Below are positions 41,206 to 49,705 of a stretch of DNA of 64,000 bases, one piece after another (position 1 is the first letter of the stretch; each line of letters starts with the position of its first letter). The DNA is taken from NCBI GenBank assembly GCA_963674895.2, contig CAXXCY010000003.1, positions 806,001 to 870,000 on the forward strand. Direction: 5' to 3'. This stretch comes from CAXXOK01 sp963674895 (lineage in GTDB: Bacteria > Bacillota > Clostridia > Christensenellales > Aristaeellaceae). A program made the translations under genes and the position numbers. A model generated the notes under the pieces. The model worked only from the letters and a program-made list of their open reading frames with translations, was not told the origin of the DNA and did not search any database.

Positions 41206-42456
41206 TCAAGTCCGGTATTTCAGAACCTGGTCTTCGTACCGCAGGATGACGTCAAACCACGCGCTGTCGTCCGGAACGCTTTCACGGTGGCAGAATTCCT
41301 CCCATACGTCTCCGACCGGCATCATCTTCATGGCTTCTTGTTTTGCCATCAGTTCCGTCCAGCTTCCGGCGTTTTGTAAAGCGGCCAGCTGCTTATGCGG
41401 CGTCAGCAGTGCAGTCAGCAATGCCTTTTGCATGTTGCGCGTGCCGATTACCCACGCGGCGACGCGATTGATGGACGCGTCGAAGAAATCAAGCCCTATC
41501 AGGGTTTTGTCCAAAGCGTCGTTTCGCACAATCTCGGTTGCGATCTCCCGCAGCTCGTCGTCCAGACGCACAACATGGTCGCTGTCCCAGCGCACGGGCC
41601 TGGTCACATGCAGCGGAATGCGGTCGAAATAGCAAAGCATTGCGGGAATCTTGTCGCTGATGAACTCGGTGGGATGGTAATGCCCGCTGTCCATCAGGTC
41701 GTAAACTCCTTCGTGCGATGCGGCATACCCCAAATAGAACTCCGACGAGCCTACCGTGTACGCCTCGACGCCGATACCGAACACCTTGCTTTCCACGCAG
41801 TCGATCACGCCGTCCAGTTTTTCCGCAAAGATTTCGTCCAGGCTTTTTTCAAGCGTTTTCCGCGGGGAGAGCCGATCCGCAGGCACATCCTTAAACCCGT
41901 CAGGAATCCATACGTTGCACAGGCAGTGCGTATTCAGTTCCTTTGCGAAATACGCGGAGATTCGGCGGCAGGCGATCCCGTGCCGCACCCAGAATGCGCG
42001 CACTTCATCGTCGGGAGACGACAGCGTCAGTCCGCCCTTCACCATCGGATGGCTGAAAAAGGTCGGATTAAAATCGATACCCAGGTTGTTCTTCTTGGCG
42101 AACGCGACCCATTTTTCGAAATGTTTGGGGAGAAGCTGGTCCCGGTCCGTCTTTTCGCCCCGCTCAAAAATGGCATAACAGGCATGCAGGTTAATTCTCT
42201 TCTTTCCGCCGATCAGCGAGATGGCTTTTTCAAAATCCGCCATCAGTTCTTCCGGCGTGCGTGCTTTGCCCATATAGTTGCCCGTCGCCTGAATGCCGCC
42301 GGACAACGCCTCTCCTGTGTTCTCAAAACCGCCTACGTCGTCGCCCTGCCAGCAATGAATGCTGATCGGCGTATGCGCAAGCGCTTCCATGGCCTTCTCC
42401 GTATCGATATCCCACTTTTGGTACCGTTCCTTCGCCAGTTCGTATGCCGTGCTCAT
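41206..42456 (-). CDS. rhaA: L-rhamnose isomerase
   Basis: Converts L-rhamnose to L-rhamnulose. The 416 residues match RhaA: PISIHCWQGDDVGGFENTG, LSGGIQATGNYMGKARTPEE, GIDFNPTFFSHPMVKGGLTL, HYHPTEFISDKIPAMLCYFD and VRWDSDHVVRLDDELREIA. It overlaps the rhaB stop by 4 bases. No rhamnulose-1-phosphate aldolase gene adjoins it; the only candidate in the window is the aldolase/SDR fusion at 53567-55504. Confidence 0.96.
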   Translation of the reverse strand: MSTAYELAKERYQKWDIDTEKAMEALAHTPISIHCWQGDDVGGFENTGEALSGGIQATGNYMGKARTPEELMADFEKAISLIGGKKRINLHACYAIFERGEKTDRDQLLPKHFEKWVAFAKKNNLGIDFNPTFFSHPMVKGGLTLSSPDDEVRAFWVRHGIACRRISAYFAKELNTHCLCNVWIPDGFKDVPADRLSPRKTLEKSLDEIFAEKLDGVIDCVESKVFGIGVEAYTVGSSEFYLGYAASHEGVYDLMDSGHYHPTEFISDKIPAMLCYFDRIPLHVTRPVRWDSDHVVRLDDELREIATEIVRNDALDKTLIGLDFFDASINRVAAWVIGTRNMQKALLTALLTPHKQLAALQNAGSWTELMAKQEAMKMMPVGDVWEEFCHRESVPDDSAWFDVILRYEDQVLKYRT

Positions 42457-43883
42457 GCCAATCCCTCCGCCATCGTTTCCTTATATTTGAGGATCGGGAA
42501 ACTTTCCTTGATCAGGGCTCTGGCGCTTTGCAGGTCTTCCAGCTCCCCGCATGTGATCATCTGCGCGATCAGGTTTCCCAAAGCCGTACCTTCCGTGGGC
42601 CCGGCATAAACCGGCAGTCCCGTGACCTTGGACGTCAGCCGGTTCAGCGTGATATTCTGACTCCCGCCGCCGACGATATTGACGGAGGTAAACGTTTTTC
42701 CGGTCAGCTTCTCAATTTCCCGGATGCTGTTGCGGTAGCACATCGCAAGGGTCATCAGCACGGCGCGGAAAATATCCTTGTTCTCTCTGGGCTTGGGAGC
42801 GCCCTGCTCCTTGAGCGCCTGCAGCACCGCGTCCGTCATGCTTTCCGGCGCAAAAAAACGGCTGTCGGTCGCGTCCGCATAGTAATCATAGGTCGACGAG
42901 GCAGCCATGTCTGCGATTTCATCATAGGATATCTTGCCGCCCATCTCTTTGCGGATGTTTTGGAGCATCCACATCCCCATGATATTTTTCAGGTACCGGA
43001 TCGTGCCGGCGTATCCCATTTCATTGGTAAATCCAATCTTTTGGCTGTTGATGTCCGTCTGCGGCCGCTCAAGTTCCGTGCCAAGCAGGCTCCAGGTCCC
43101 GCTGGAAAGGAACACCGCCTTGTCGTCCCTGGCGGGAACCGCCATAAACGCGCTGCCCGTGTCGTGCGTGGCGGGCAGGATGACCGCCGCGTCAAAACCG
43201 ACGGTCTGCGCGAATTCAGGTAAAAGGCTCCCAAGCACAGTGCCCGCTTGTACTATCGGCGTTTGAAACCAGTGTTTAGGCAAATTCGCGGCCCGGATCG
43301 CCTCCGTGCACCAAGTACGCGTTCTGGCGTCCAGCAGCGCGCCGGTGCTCAGGTTGGTTTCCTCATGCGCCTTCTGGCCCGTCAACCGATAGCTCAGGTA
43401 TTCGGGAAGCATCAGGAAATCATCGACCGATTCTCTGTATTCAGGGTTTTCCCGAAGCGCCGCCATCAATTGGTACAGGGTATTGAAAGGCTGTTTTGCG
43501 ATACCGGTTTTCTGGAAAAGCTCCGTAAAGGACATCGTCTTTTCCAGCAGTACGTCTATCCCCTCGGTACGGCTGTCGCGGTACGCAACGATATCGCCGA
43601 CCAGATTCCCGTCCCGGTCCAGCAGCGCAAAGTCTACGCCCCAGGTATCTATCCCAATGCTTACGGGTCGATACCCCTGTTTCCCGCACTCTGAAAGCCC
43701 CGCAAGCACGTGCCCGAACAGCGCCTCTGCGTCCCAGCACAGGTGCTCGCCTTTCATTTTCGCGCCGTTTTCAAAGCGGTAAACTTCTCTGGTTTGCAGT
43801 TTGCCGCCGTCTATCGCGCCAAGTATATGCCGGCCGCCGGAAGCGCCGATATCAATCGCCAGATGGTATTGCATTTCTTTCAT
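42453..43883 (-). CDS. rhaB: Rhamnulokinase
   Basis: A FGGY-type sugar kinase of 476 residues that phosphorylates L-rhamnulose at C1. It shows LAIDIGASGGRHILGAIDG, SIGIDTWGVDFALLDRDG, PATHDTGSAFMAVPARD, FLSSGTWSLLGTEL and NIVGGGSQNITLNRLTS, typical of RhaB. I chose the ATG at 43883; GTG 43889 and ATG 43874 are alternatives, none with a strong ribosome binding site. The 97 bases upstream hold no clear promoter. It forms rhaB-rhaA. Confidence 0.95.
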   Translation of the reverse strand: MKEMQYHLAIDIGASGGRHILGAIDGGKLQTREVYRFENGAKMKGEHLCWDAEALFGHVLAGLSECGKQGYRPVSIGIDTWGVDFALLDRDGNLVGDIVAYRDSRTEGIDVLLEKTMSFTELFQKTGIAKQPFNTLYQLMAALRENPEYRESVDDFLMLPEYLSYRLTGQKAHEETNLSTGALLDARTRTWCTEAIRAANLPKHWFQTPIVQAGTVLGSLLPEFAQTVGFDAAVILPATHDTGSAFMAVPARDDKAVFLSSGTWSLLGTELERPQTDINSQKIGFTNEMGYAGTIRYLKNIMGMWMLQNIRKEMGGKISYDEIADMAASSTYDYYADATDSRFFAPESMTDAVLQALKEQGAPKPRENKDIFRAVLMTLAMCYRNSIREIEKLTGKTFTSVNIVGGGSQNITLNRLTSKVTGLPVYAGPTEGTALGNLIAQMITCGELEDLQSARALIKESFPILKYKETMAEGLA

Positions 43884-43980
43884 AAACACTCTCTACAACT
43901 TTCGATGGTTCGTCATGCGAAGGCGTGCGCATTACAAACACGCATGCCGAATACGCGGTCGGCAGGGATCATGAACCCGC

Positions 43981-44017
43981 AAAAATCATTGATCGACAAG
44001 CTGCCGATCAATGATTT
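43981..44017 (-). terminator. Terminator downstream of rubredoxin
   Basis: AAATCATTGATCG and CGATCAATGATTT form a 13-bp stem around a 9-base loop; the minus-strand 3' side ends in TTTTT. It separates the rubredoxin transcript from rhaBA. Confidence 0.82.
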
Positions 44018-44031
44018 CTGGGTCTTGGTTT

Positions 44032-44193
44032 CTATTCTTCGGGTTCGAATTCATCCTTGGCTGCGCCGCATACCGGGCAAACCCAGTCTTCCGGAAGATC
44101 TTCCCATTTGGTGCCGGCGGCCACGCCGTTATCAGGATCTCCGTCGGCCTCGTCATAAACGTATCCGCATACTGAGCAAACATACTTTTTCAT
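44032..44193 (-). CDS. Rubredoxin
   Basis: A 53-residue Fe(Cys)4 electron carrier: MKKYVCSVCGYVYDEADGDP and EDLPEDWVCPVCGAAKDEFE give both CxxC knuckles and the conserved aromatic residues. GGAGGG lies 7 bases before the ATG. Rubredoxins are typical of strict anaerobes, where they serve oxygen and superoxide detoxification. Downstream of the DUF362 ferredoxin-type gene with a 111-base gap. Confidence 0.96.
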   Translation of the reverse strand: MKKYVCSVCGYVYDEADGDPDNGVAAGTKWEDLPEDWVCPVCGAAKDEFEPEE

Positions 44194-44304
44194 AGAGGTC
44201 CCTCCAGTTTTTTCTCCGCATCCGCATCGCGGACAGCAGGATTTTCTCAAGAAAATAATTCGTCGCCGAAGCCCGTATTTCCTTTTTTTTATGGGAATTC
44301 CCGA

Positions 44305-45393
44305 TTATCTTTTCACGATTTCAATTGCCTTCTCCGGGCATAGTTCCTGGCAGCAATAACAGGAGATACATCCCCTTTTGGGAATGATCGCAATATCGTT
44401 TTCCAGCGTAATAATATGCTTGGGACATCCTTCCGCGCACAGGCCGCATCCAACGCATTTTGCCGGGACAACTTTCGGCCTGGTGGAAGCTCTCCCCCAA
44501 GCGGTTCTGCGAATCCCTGCAAATGAAAGCGCTCTTTCATTTTTGAGAATCGAATCCGGCAACGCGAACGGAGGTTCGGCCGGGATGACGGGATCGCCGA
44601 TCCTGCGCACGTCCGCCGGGTTGATCAACCCTTTTTTGCGCGCCCAATGAATGGTTCTGACCATCGAAGGATGGATGTTCATCAGTTCGGCGCAGACTTC
44701 GTCCGCCGCGTAGGCGGATTTGGAGGCCAGCGTATACCCCATATGCCGGATGGCGCCGCCGCTTGGGCCGTTGCCTTCCATACAATCGATCGCGTCCACA
44801 AGGTTCAGGTGCGGCTTCACAGTTTCATGCAGGTCCAGAATCAGCTTCGTAAACGGTTCGACCGTTGCCTTGACGCAATGGTATTCCGCTTTTTTAATGC
44901 CTGGAACAGCACCGAACATATTCTTTACCGCCGCCGTCATCACCATCAAAGCGTGTGTTTTCAGCTTGGCGCAGTTGATGATATAATCCGCTTCCAAAAC
45001 CGGCGTTAAAATCGGAAAACCGTTCTTCTTTGCGCTGGACGTATCTGCATTCAGAGTCAACAGATCGGAAAGCGCAGAAAAGCCGCAGGTATCATATGTT
45101 TTGCGCAGGACCCGCTCCGTGTACAGGCCTCCGGAGCTATCGGCAAGGATGATATCCTGAATCCCGAGTTCTCTCAGCCGTATGGCAATGGCCCGCAGGA
45201 AGACGGGGTGTGTCGTCGCCCCTCCGTCCGGTTCTTTTGCCAGCAGCATATTCGGTTTGAGCAATACCCGCATGCCGGATTGAAGCTCTCTGGATATTTC
45301 CAAAGCTTCAAAATGCCTGCAGACCGCATCGTATACCAGCGTAACGTCGTAGTTTTCCGTCTTTCTGACCGAAACGTTTACCAATACGGACAT
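44305..45393 (-). CDS. DUF362 protein with two C-terminal 4Fe-4S clusters
   Basis: A protein of about 362 residues. The DUF362 domain (~1-290) shows VLLKPNMLLAKEPDGGATTH, ILADSSGGLYTERVL, INCAKLKTHALMVMTAAVKN and ALDVMEGNGP-like IDCMEGNGPSGG. The C-terminal ferredoxin part has two clusters, CVGCGLCAEGCP and CISCYCCQELCP. The family has unknown function, probably redox. The start is uncertain: ATG 45393 abuts GGAAAGG, TTG 45384 has better spacing, and ATG 45429 is almost at the predicted transcription start. It is divergent from the SDR/lipid-synthase operon. Confidence 0.85.
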   Translation of the reverse strand: MSVLVNVSVRKTENYDVTLVYDAVCRHFEALEISRELQSGMRVLLKPNMLLAKEPDGGATTHPVFLRAIAIRLRELGIQDIILADSSGGLYTERVLRKTYDTCGFSALSDLLTLNADTSSAKKNGFPILTPVLEADYIINCAKLKTHALMVMTAAVKNMFGAVPGIKKAEYHCVKATVEPFTKLILDLHETVKPHLNLVDAIDCMEGNGPSGGAIRHMGYTLASKSAYAADEVCAELMNIHPSMVRTIHWARKKGLINPADVRRIGDPVIPAEPPFALPDSILKNERALSFAGIRRTAWGRASTRPKVVPAKCVGCGLCAEGCPKHIITLENDIAIIPKRGCISCYCCQELCPEKAIEIVKR

Positions 45394-45440
45394 CCTTTCC
45401 AAAAACTCTGTTTTTCCATGCCTTTGCATTTATGCGGTGT

Positions 45441-45492
45441 AGTATACCCGATGTCCGTCCTTGTTGCAACTCTGACCGCTTTACGGTATAAT
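45441..45492. promoter_or_regulatory. Overlapping divergent promoters sharing one palindromic -35 box
   Basis: TTGCAA at 45464-45469 is its own reverse complement. On the plus strand it is 17 bases from TATAAT (45487-45492), serving the SDR operon. On the minus strand it is 17 bases from TATACT (45441-45446), serving the DUF362 gene. Both spacers are optimal, so polymerase can bind in only one direction at a time. Confidence 0.72.
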
Positions 45493-45532
45493 CATCATGT
45501 TTTTATGCTGGAATTATTTCGGAGGAAGCTCA

Positions 45533-46348
45533 GTGGAAAAAGGAACCGTCTGGATCGTCGGCGGATCCAGCGGACTCGGGCTCGCAACGGCGAAGGCTTT
45601 TGCGGACGATGGTTGGTTTGTCATATCCGGCTCGCGTTCTTTTCGCGCCCAGAGCCAGGAAAGCCCGATTCGCGAACTGCCGCTGGATGTCAGGAACAAG
45701 GATAGCCGCGCGGCTTTCATCCGGGAAGCGTTCAAATTGAACCCTCGCGTGGACGTGCTGGTCTATTGTGCCGCCATTCTCGTTATGTCCCCCTGCGAAC
45801 TGACCGCTTACGAGGATTACGAAAGCGTAATGCAGACCAACTTCCTGGGGATGACGGATTTTGTCGCGCAGGCAATGCCTAAAATGCGCGAACAAAATAG
45901 CGGGAAAATCGTGCTGTTTTCCTCGATTAACGGCCTGCTCGGAATCCCGTTTCAAAGCGCTTATGTCGCCTCCAAGCATGCCGTGGAGGGGTATGCGGAG
46001 TGCCTGGCGCTCGAGTGCGGCGGCATGGGCATTCAAGTATCCGTTGTAGAGCCCGGAGATCACAGAGGCGGCAGTCAGCGCTGCCGGTTAACCGTCCCGA
46101 TCGGGGAAGACTCGCCGTACAGGAGCACGTTTGAGACCGTCGCATCCAAAATCCGGCAGGACGAAAGCAAGGGATTATTTCCATCCAGGCTGGCGCAAAA
46201 AGTGGTTCGGAACGTGAACCGGAAGCGGATGCGTTTTCGTGTCTGCATTGCGAAGGCGGAACAGAAAGCAGGCGTGATCCTGCACGATACGCTGCCCTAC
46301 AAGATCAACCTGCGCATCGTTCGAAGCTACTACAGAAAGAAGGGGTAA
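45533..46348 (+). CDS. Short-chain dehydrogenase/reductase, candidate 3-ketosphinganine-type reductase
   Basis: A classical SDR of 271 residues. The cofactor loop is VGGSSGLGLATA (residues 10-20), and the catalytic triad is Ser131 (FSSING), Tyr144 and Lys148 (YVASK). The usual NNAG reads YCAA. The start is GTG at 45533 with GGAGG 7 bases upstream. It lies 11 bases before the acyl ligase-ACP-alpha-oxoamine synthase gene and shares its promoter. The natural inference is that it reduces the beta-keto group of the alpha-oxoamine product, as ketosphinganine reductases (also SDRs) do. The substrate has not been shown. Confidence 0.84.
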   Translation: MEKGTVWIVGGSSGLGLATAKAFADDGWFVISGSRSFRAQSQESPIRELPLDVRNKDSRAAFIREAFKLNPRVDVLVYCAAILVMSPCELTAYEDYESVMQTNFLGMTDFVAQAMPKMREQNSGKIVLFSSINGLLGIPFQSAYVASKHAVEGYAECLALECGGMGIQVSVVEPGDHRGGSQRCRLTVPIGEDSPYRSTFETVASKIRQDESKGLFPSRLAQKVVRNVNRKRMRFRVCIAKAEQKAGVILHDTLPYKINLRIVRSYYRKKG

Positions 46349-46359
46349 CCATTACTGCC

Positions 46360-49300
46360 GTGCATGACGTTAAAAGGGTCAGCGACTTGCTTCGCGCAAA
46401 TAAAACGCTCCGGAATTTATACGACATTATCAGTCAATACGGCGATACGGAAGCCGCCGTGTGGCTGGATGGCGAAGAAACGACATCCTTGTCCTATGCG
46501 GATTATATCCGTATAACCCGGAACTACGCCGCCTATCTGCACGCGAATATCGGCGCGAAGCCGGATTCCTACGTTGCGATTTCCATGGATACCTGCGTGG
46601 AATGGTTCCCAACTTTCTGGGGCATTATCCAGGCAGGCTATAACGCGCTGCTGATCGATGCAAACCTTCCGGACGATATGGTCAATTTCCTCATTCGTCA
46701 GGCGGGCGCGAAGGCTATCGTTTCCACGGTCAAACGGCCGCTTGATAAATCCGTGCGCTTCATCGACGCGGCGGCGCTTTTAAATGCGCCCGAAGCGGCG
46801 GATTTCGAGCCCGGCGAATGGGGAGATCACGTAGCGCTCTGCACCAGCGGCACCACCGGCACCAGCCGGATCTTTGAGTATAACGGACAGGCGATCGTCG
46901 AGCAGGTGCTCTCTTCCGAGATTCTGTCTCACAGCCTGAAGCGCGCCGTGACGAACAAATGTCTCCGCGTTTTCGCGTTTCTTCCATATCACCATGTGTT
47001 CGGGTTTATCGCCAATCTGATGTGGAGCTGCTTTTTAGGGTATACCAATATATACCCCGCCAACCGCACACCGCAGACGATTTTGGAAACGGCGCAGAAG
47101 CTGCAGCCGAATCTGCTGATCGCGGTCCCGCTGGTCGCCAATAATTTCTGCACGGGCCTGCAAAAAAAGCTGGCGAAGGAAAGCGCCTTTACGCGTACAA
47201 TGTTCCATGTGCTCAAGGCCGTCAGCCTCGGCATACAGAGCGTAGCGCCCGACCTCGGGCTCAAGATCGCCGAGAAGGTGTTCTTTAAAAGCCTGACCTC
47301 CAAGCTTCTGGGCTCCAATATAACCACCATCATTCTCGGCGGAAGCTATACGCCGATGGAACACCTGAAACTGCTCAGCGCCATCGGATACTACACAATC
47401 TGCGGTTTCGGCATGACGGAGACCGCCATCACCAGCGTGGAAACCACTATGAACCTCCGCAAACGCATCAGCGGTTCCGTCGGGAAGCCTTTGAGCAACG
47501 TGGAATACCGCGTGAAGCCAAGCGACGGACACGGCAGGCGCGGCGAGATGTTCATCCGCGGCAAAAGCCTTCACACGGGCCGCCTGGTCGACGGCAAGCG
47601 GATGCCGCCGGACACGATCGACGGCGGATGGTACCCCACGGGCGACGTGGTGCGCCTGGAACGCGGGGACCGCATGTTTGTGGAAGGCCGCTGCAAGGAC
47701 GTAATCATTAACGAATCCGGTGAGAACGTATATCCGGATGAGCTGGACAATCTCTTTTCGGCGATGGGCGGCGTGGAGCAATCCACAGTCCTGGGCGTGC
47801 GCAAGCCCGGGAAGAACCAGAAATACGAGGATATCGTTCTGGTGCTCAATGTCGGCACTGCATACAAGGACGATGCGTATCTGGAAACCCTCATGCAGGA
47901 AGTCAACGTGCGCAATGCAAAGCTTCCAACCTTGAAACGCTTGAACCGCGTGATCGTTACCCCCGAACCGCTGCCGCTCGTCAACGGAATCAAGGTGAAG
48001 CGCTTTGCGCTCAAGACCATGATTGAGGACAACAAGCTCGCCTATCGCGACTTGCGTATGAACGCGGGCAGGACGGCCGTCGCGGAAGCGCCCAAGGAAG
48101 TGGTTGTGCGCGAGGTGCAGCCCAGCGAATTGCAGATGGAGGAAATCAAGCAGAAAGTCCGCGCCCTGTATGCCGAAGCGCTGGATGTCAAGCCAGACGA
48201 CTTCACCGACGATCAGCATTTTATCGATGATCTCAACGGCGACAGCCTGCAGGTGCTCTCCGCCGCGCTGAAAACGGAGGAGCAGTTTTCCATCACCATA
48301 CCCGTGGAGGAGTACGGACAGTGCACGACGGTGAACGATATGTCCGCGCTGATCTATGCCAAGCTGAACGGGCAGACCGTCTATGAAAACCAGGGACAGC
48401 CTGATGAGGCGATACAGCCGATCGAGCGTTTTGAAGACGCGCCGGAGTATATCGCGTTTGAAAAGCGACTTCACAGCCTGGACGCCCTGGGTGGAATCAA
48501 CCCGTATTTCGTCTGCCACGAATCCCCGCTGCGCGACACCAGCATGATGGACGGCCATGAGGTTCTCAATTTCGGCTCGTACAACTACGCCGGTATGAGC
48601 GGCAGGCCCGAGGTAATACAGGCGGCCAAGGACGCGATGGACAAATACGGGACCAGCGCCAGCGGCAGCCGCCTGCTCGCGGGGGAAAAGGAACTGTATA
48701 TCGAGCTTGAAAAAGAGCTGGCCGAATGGAAGCACACCGAGGACGCGCTGGTGCTCGTTGGCGGGCATTCCACCAACGTAACCTTCGTAGGCAATTTCTG
48801 CGACCAGAACGACCTGATCCTTTACGACGTCCTGGCGCACAATTCCATCGAGCAGGGATGCCGTCTGAGCCGCGCCACCGCAAAGCCCTTCCCCCACAAC
48901 GACTCCGAAGCGCTGGAGCGGATCCTGCGCGCGCAGCGGGACCGCTACGCCAAGGTTCTGATCATCATCGAGGGAGCGTACAGCATGGACGGCGATATCG
49001 CCGACGTCCCGGCCTTTGTCGCGGTCAAAAAGCAATACGGGTGTTTCCTGTTGGTGGATGAAGCGCACTCGACCTGTGTGATTGGGAAAACCGGCGGTGG
49101 CGTGGACGAATATTTCGGCCTCAAGCCCGACGATATCGATATCAAGATGGGTACGCTGTCCAAGGGCCTGGGAACCTGCGGCGGTTATCTGGCCGGTTCC
49201 AAAGCGCTGATCACCTACCTTCGGTACAACCTGCCGGGCTTTGTATTCAGCGTCGGCATCTCTCCCCCGCTTGCGGCCGCAACGCTTCAGAGCATCCGGT

Positions 49301-49641
49301 CGATCCGCAAGAATCCGCAAATCATGGCGGATATGAAACGCAATATCGATACCTTCGTCGCGGAAGCGAAGAAGCGCAAACTGGACATCTGCCTCGCGGG
49401 TCATTCCGCCATCATCCCCGTGCTCGTCGGGACGGACGAAGACGCGTTCTATCTTTCCAACAAAATGCGAGAAAACGGCGTGTTCGTTCCGCCGGCCGTC
49501 TATCCCGCCGTACCGAAAAACAAGGCGCGTCTGCGCTTTTGCGTGATCAGCGAACACAAGCCCAAGCAAATCGTACAGGCCCTGGACACGCTGTTGAAGC
49601 TGGCAGGCGAGGCCGGAATTACACTACCTTCGCCGCAGTAA
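46360..49641 (+). CDS. Trimodular acyl-AMP ligase - acyl carrier protein - alpha-oxoamine synthase
   Basis: A 1093-residue polypeptide. Residues ~1-575 are an ANL adenylating enzyme: TSGTTGTSRIFEY (from 162), GFGMTETAITS, GGWYPTGDVVRL, and a C-terminal catalytic Lys near 545 (NGIKVKR). Residues ~585-670 are an acyl carrier protein with Ser629 in GDSLQ for phosphopantetheine. Residues ~690-1090 are an alpha-oxoamine synthase: NFGSYNYAGMSGRPEV, YGTSASGSRLLAG, VDEAHSTCVIG (Asp900, His903) and PLP Lys935 in GTLSKGLGTCGG. Such PLP enzymes join an acyl thioester to an amino acid with loss of CO2. One chain could thus activate, carry and condense a fatty acid. GTG 46360 is the likely start. Confidence 0.88.
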   Translation: MHDVKRVSDLLRANKTLRNLYDIISQYGDTEAAVWLDGEETTSLSYADYIRITRNYAAYLHANIGAKPDSYVAISMDTCVEWFPTFWGIIQAGYNALLIDANLPDDMVNFLIRQAGAKAIVSTVKRPLDKSVRFIDAAALLNAPEAADFEPGEWGDHVALCTSGTTGTSRIFEYNGQAIVEQVLSSEILSHSLKRAVTNKCLRVFAFLPYHHVFGFIANLMWSCFLGYTNIYPANRTPQTILETAQKLQPNLLIAVPLVANNFCTGLQKKLAKESAFTRTMFHVLKAVSLGIQSVAPDLGLKIAEKVFFKSLTSKLLGSNITTIILGGSYTPMEHLKLLSAIGYYTICGFGMTETAITSVETTMNLRKRISGSVGKPLSNVEYRVKPSDGHGRRGEMFIRGKSLHTGRLVDGKRMPPDTIDGGWYPTGDVVRLERGDRMFVEGRCKDVIINESGENVYPDELDNLFSAMGGVEQSTVLGVRKPGKNQKYEDIVLVLNVGTAYKDDAYLETLMQEVNVRNAKLPTLKRLNRVIVTPEPLPLVNGIKVKRFALKTMIEDNKLAYRDLRMNAGRTAVAEAPKEVVVREVQPSELQMEEIKQKVRALYAEALDVKPDDFTDDQHFIDDLNGDSLQVLSAALKTEEQFSITIPVEEYGQCTTVNDMSALIYAKLNGQTVYENQGQPDEAIQPIERFEDAPEYIAFEKRLHSLDALGGINPYFVCHESPLRDTSMMDGHEVLNFGSYNYAGMSGRPEVIQAAKDAMDKYGTSASGSRLLAGEKELYIELEKELAEWKHTEDALVLVGGHSTNVTFVGNFCDQNDLILYDVLAHNSIEQGCRLSRATAKPFPHNDSEALERILRAQRDRYAKVLIIIEGAYSMDGDIADVPAFVAVKKQYGCFLLVDEAHSTCVIGKTGGGVDEYFGLKPDDIDIKMGTLSKGLGTCGGYLAGSKALITYLRYNLPGFVFSVGISPPLAAATLQSIRSIRKNPQIMADMKRNIDTFVAEAKKRKLDICLAGHSAIIPVLVGTDEDAFYLSNKMRENGVFVPPAVYPAVPKNKARLRFCVISEHKPKQIVQALDTLLKLAGEAGITLPSPQ

Positions 49642-49652
49642 CGGCACGCATG

Positions 49653-49694
49653 AATCAAAAAGAACGCATGCTGCATGCGTTCTTTTTGATTCTG
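49653..49694. terminator. Strong bidirectional terminator
   Basis: AATCAAAAAGAACGCATG and CATGCGTTCTTTTTGATT form an 18-bp perfect stem around CTG. It ends the SDR-synthase operon and lies 12 bases beyond the convergent nadR stop. Confidence 0.9.
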
Positions 49695-49705
49695 TTTTAA
49701 GCCTT

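Noticed and set aside
43917..43985. Possible tRNA-like segment with a GGTTCATGATCC T-arm resemblance upstream of rhaB
   Set aside because: No complete cloverleaf or acceptor stem could be built on either strand.
47035..49569. An 844-codon open frame on the minus strand opposite the ligase-ACP-oxoamine synthase gene
   Set aside because: It mirrors the third-codon GC bias of the real gene, has no recognisable domains, and lies wholly within it.
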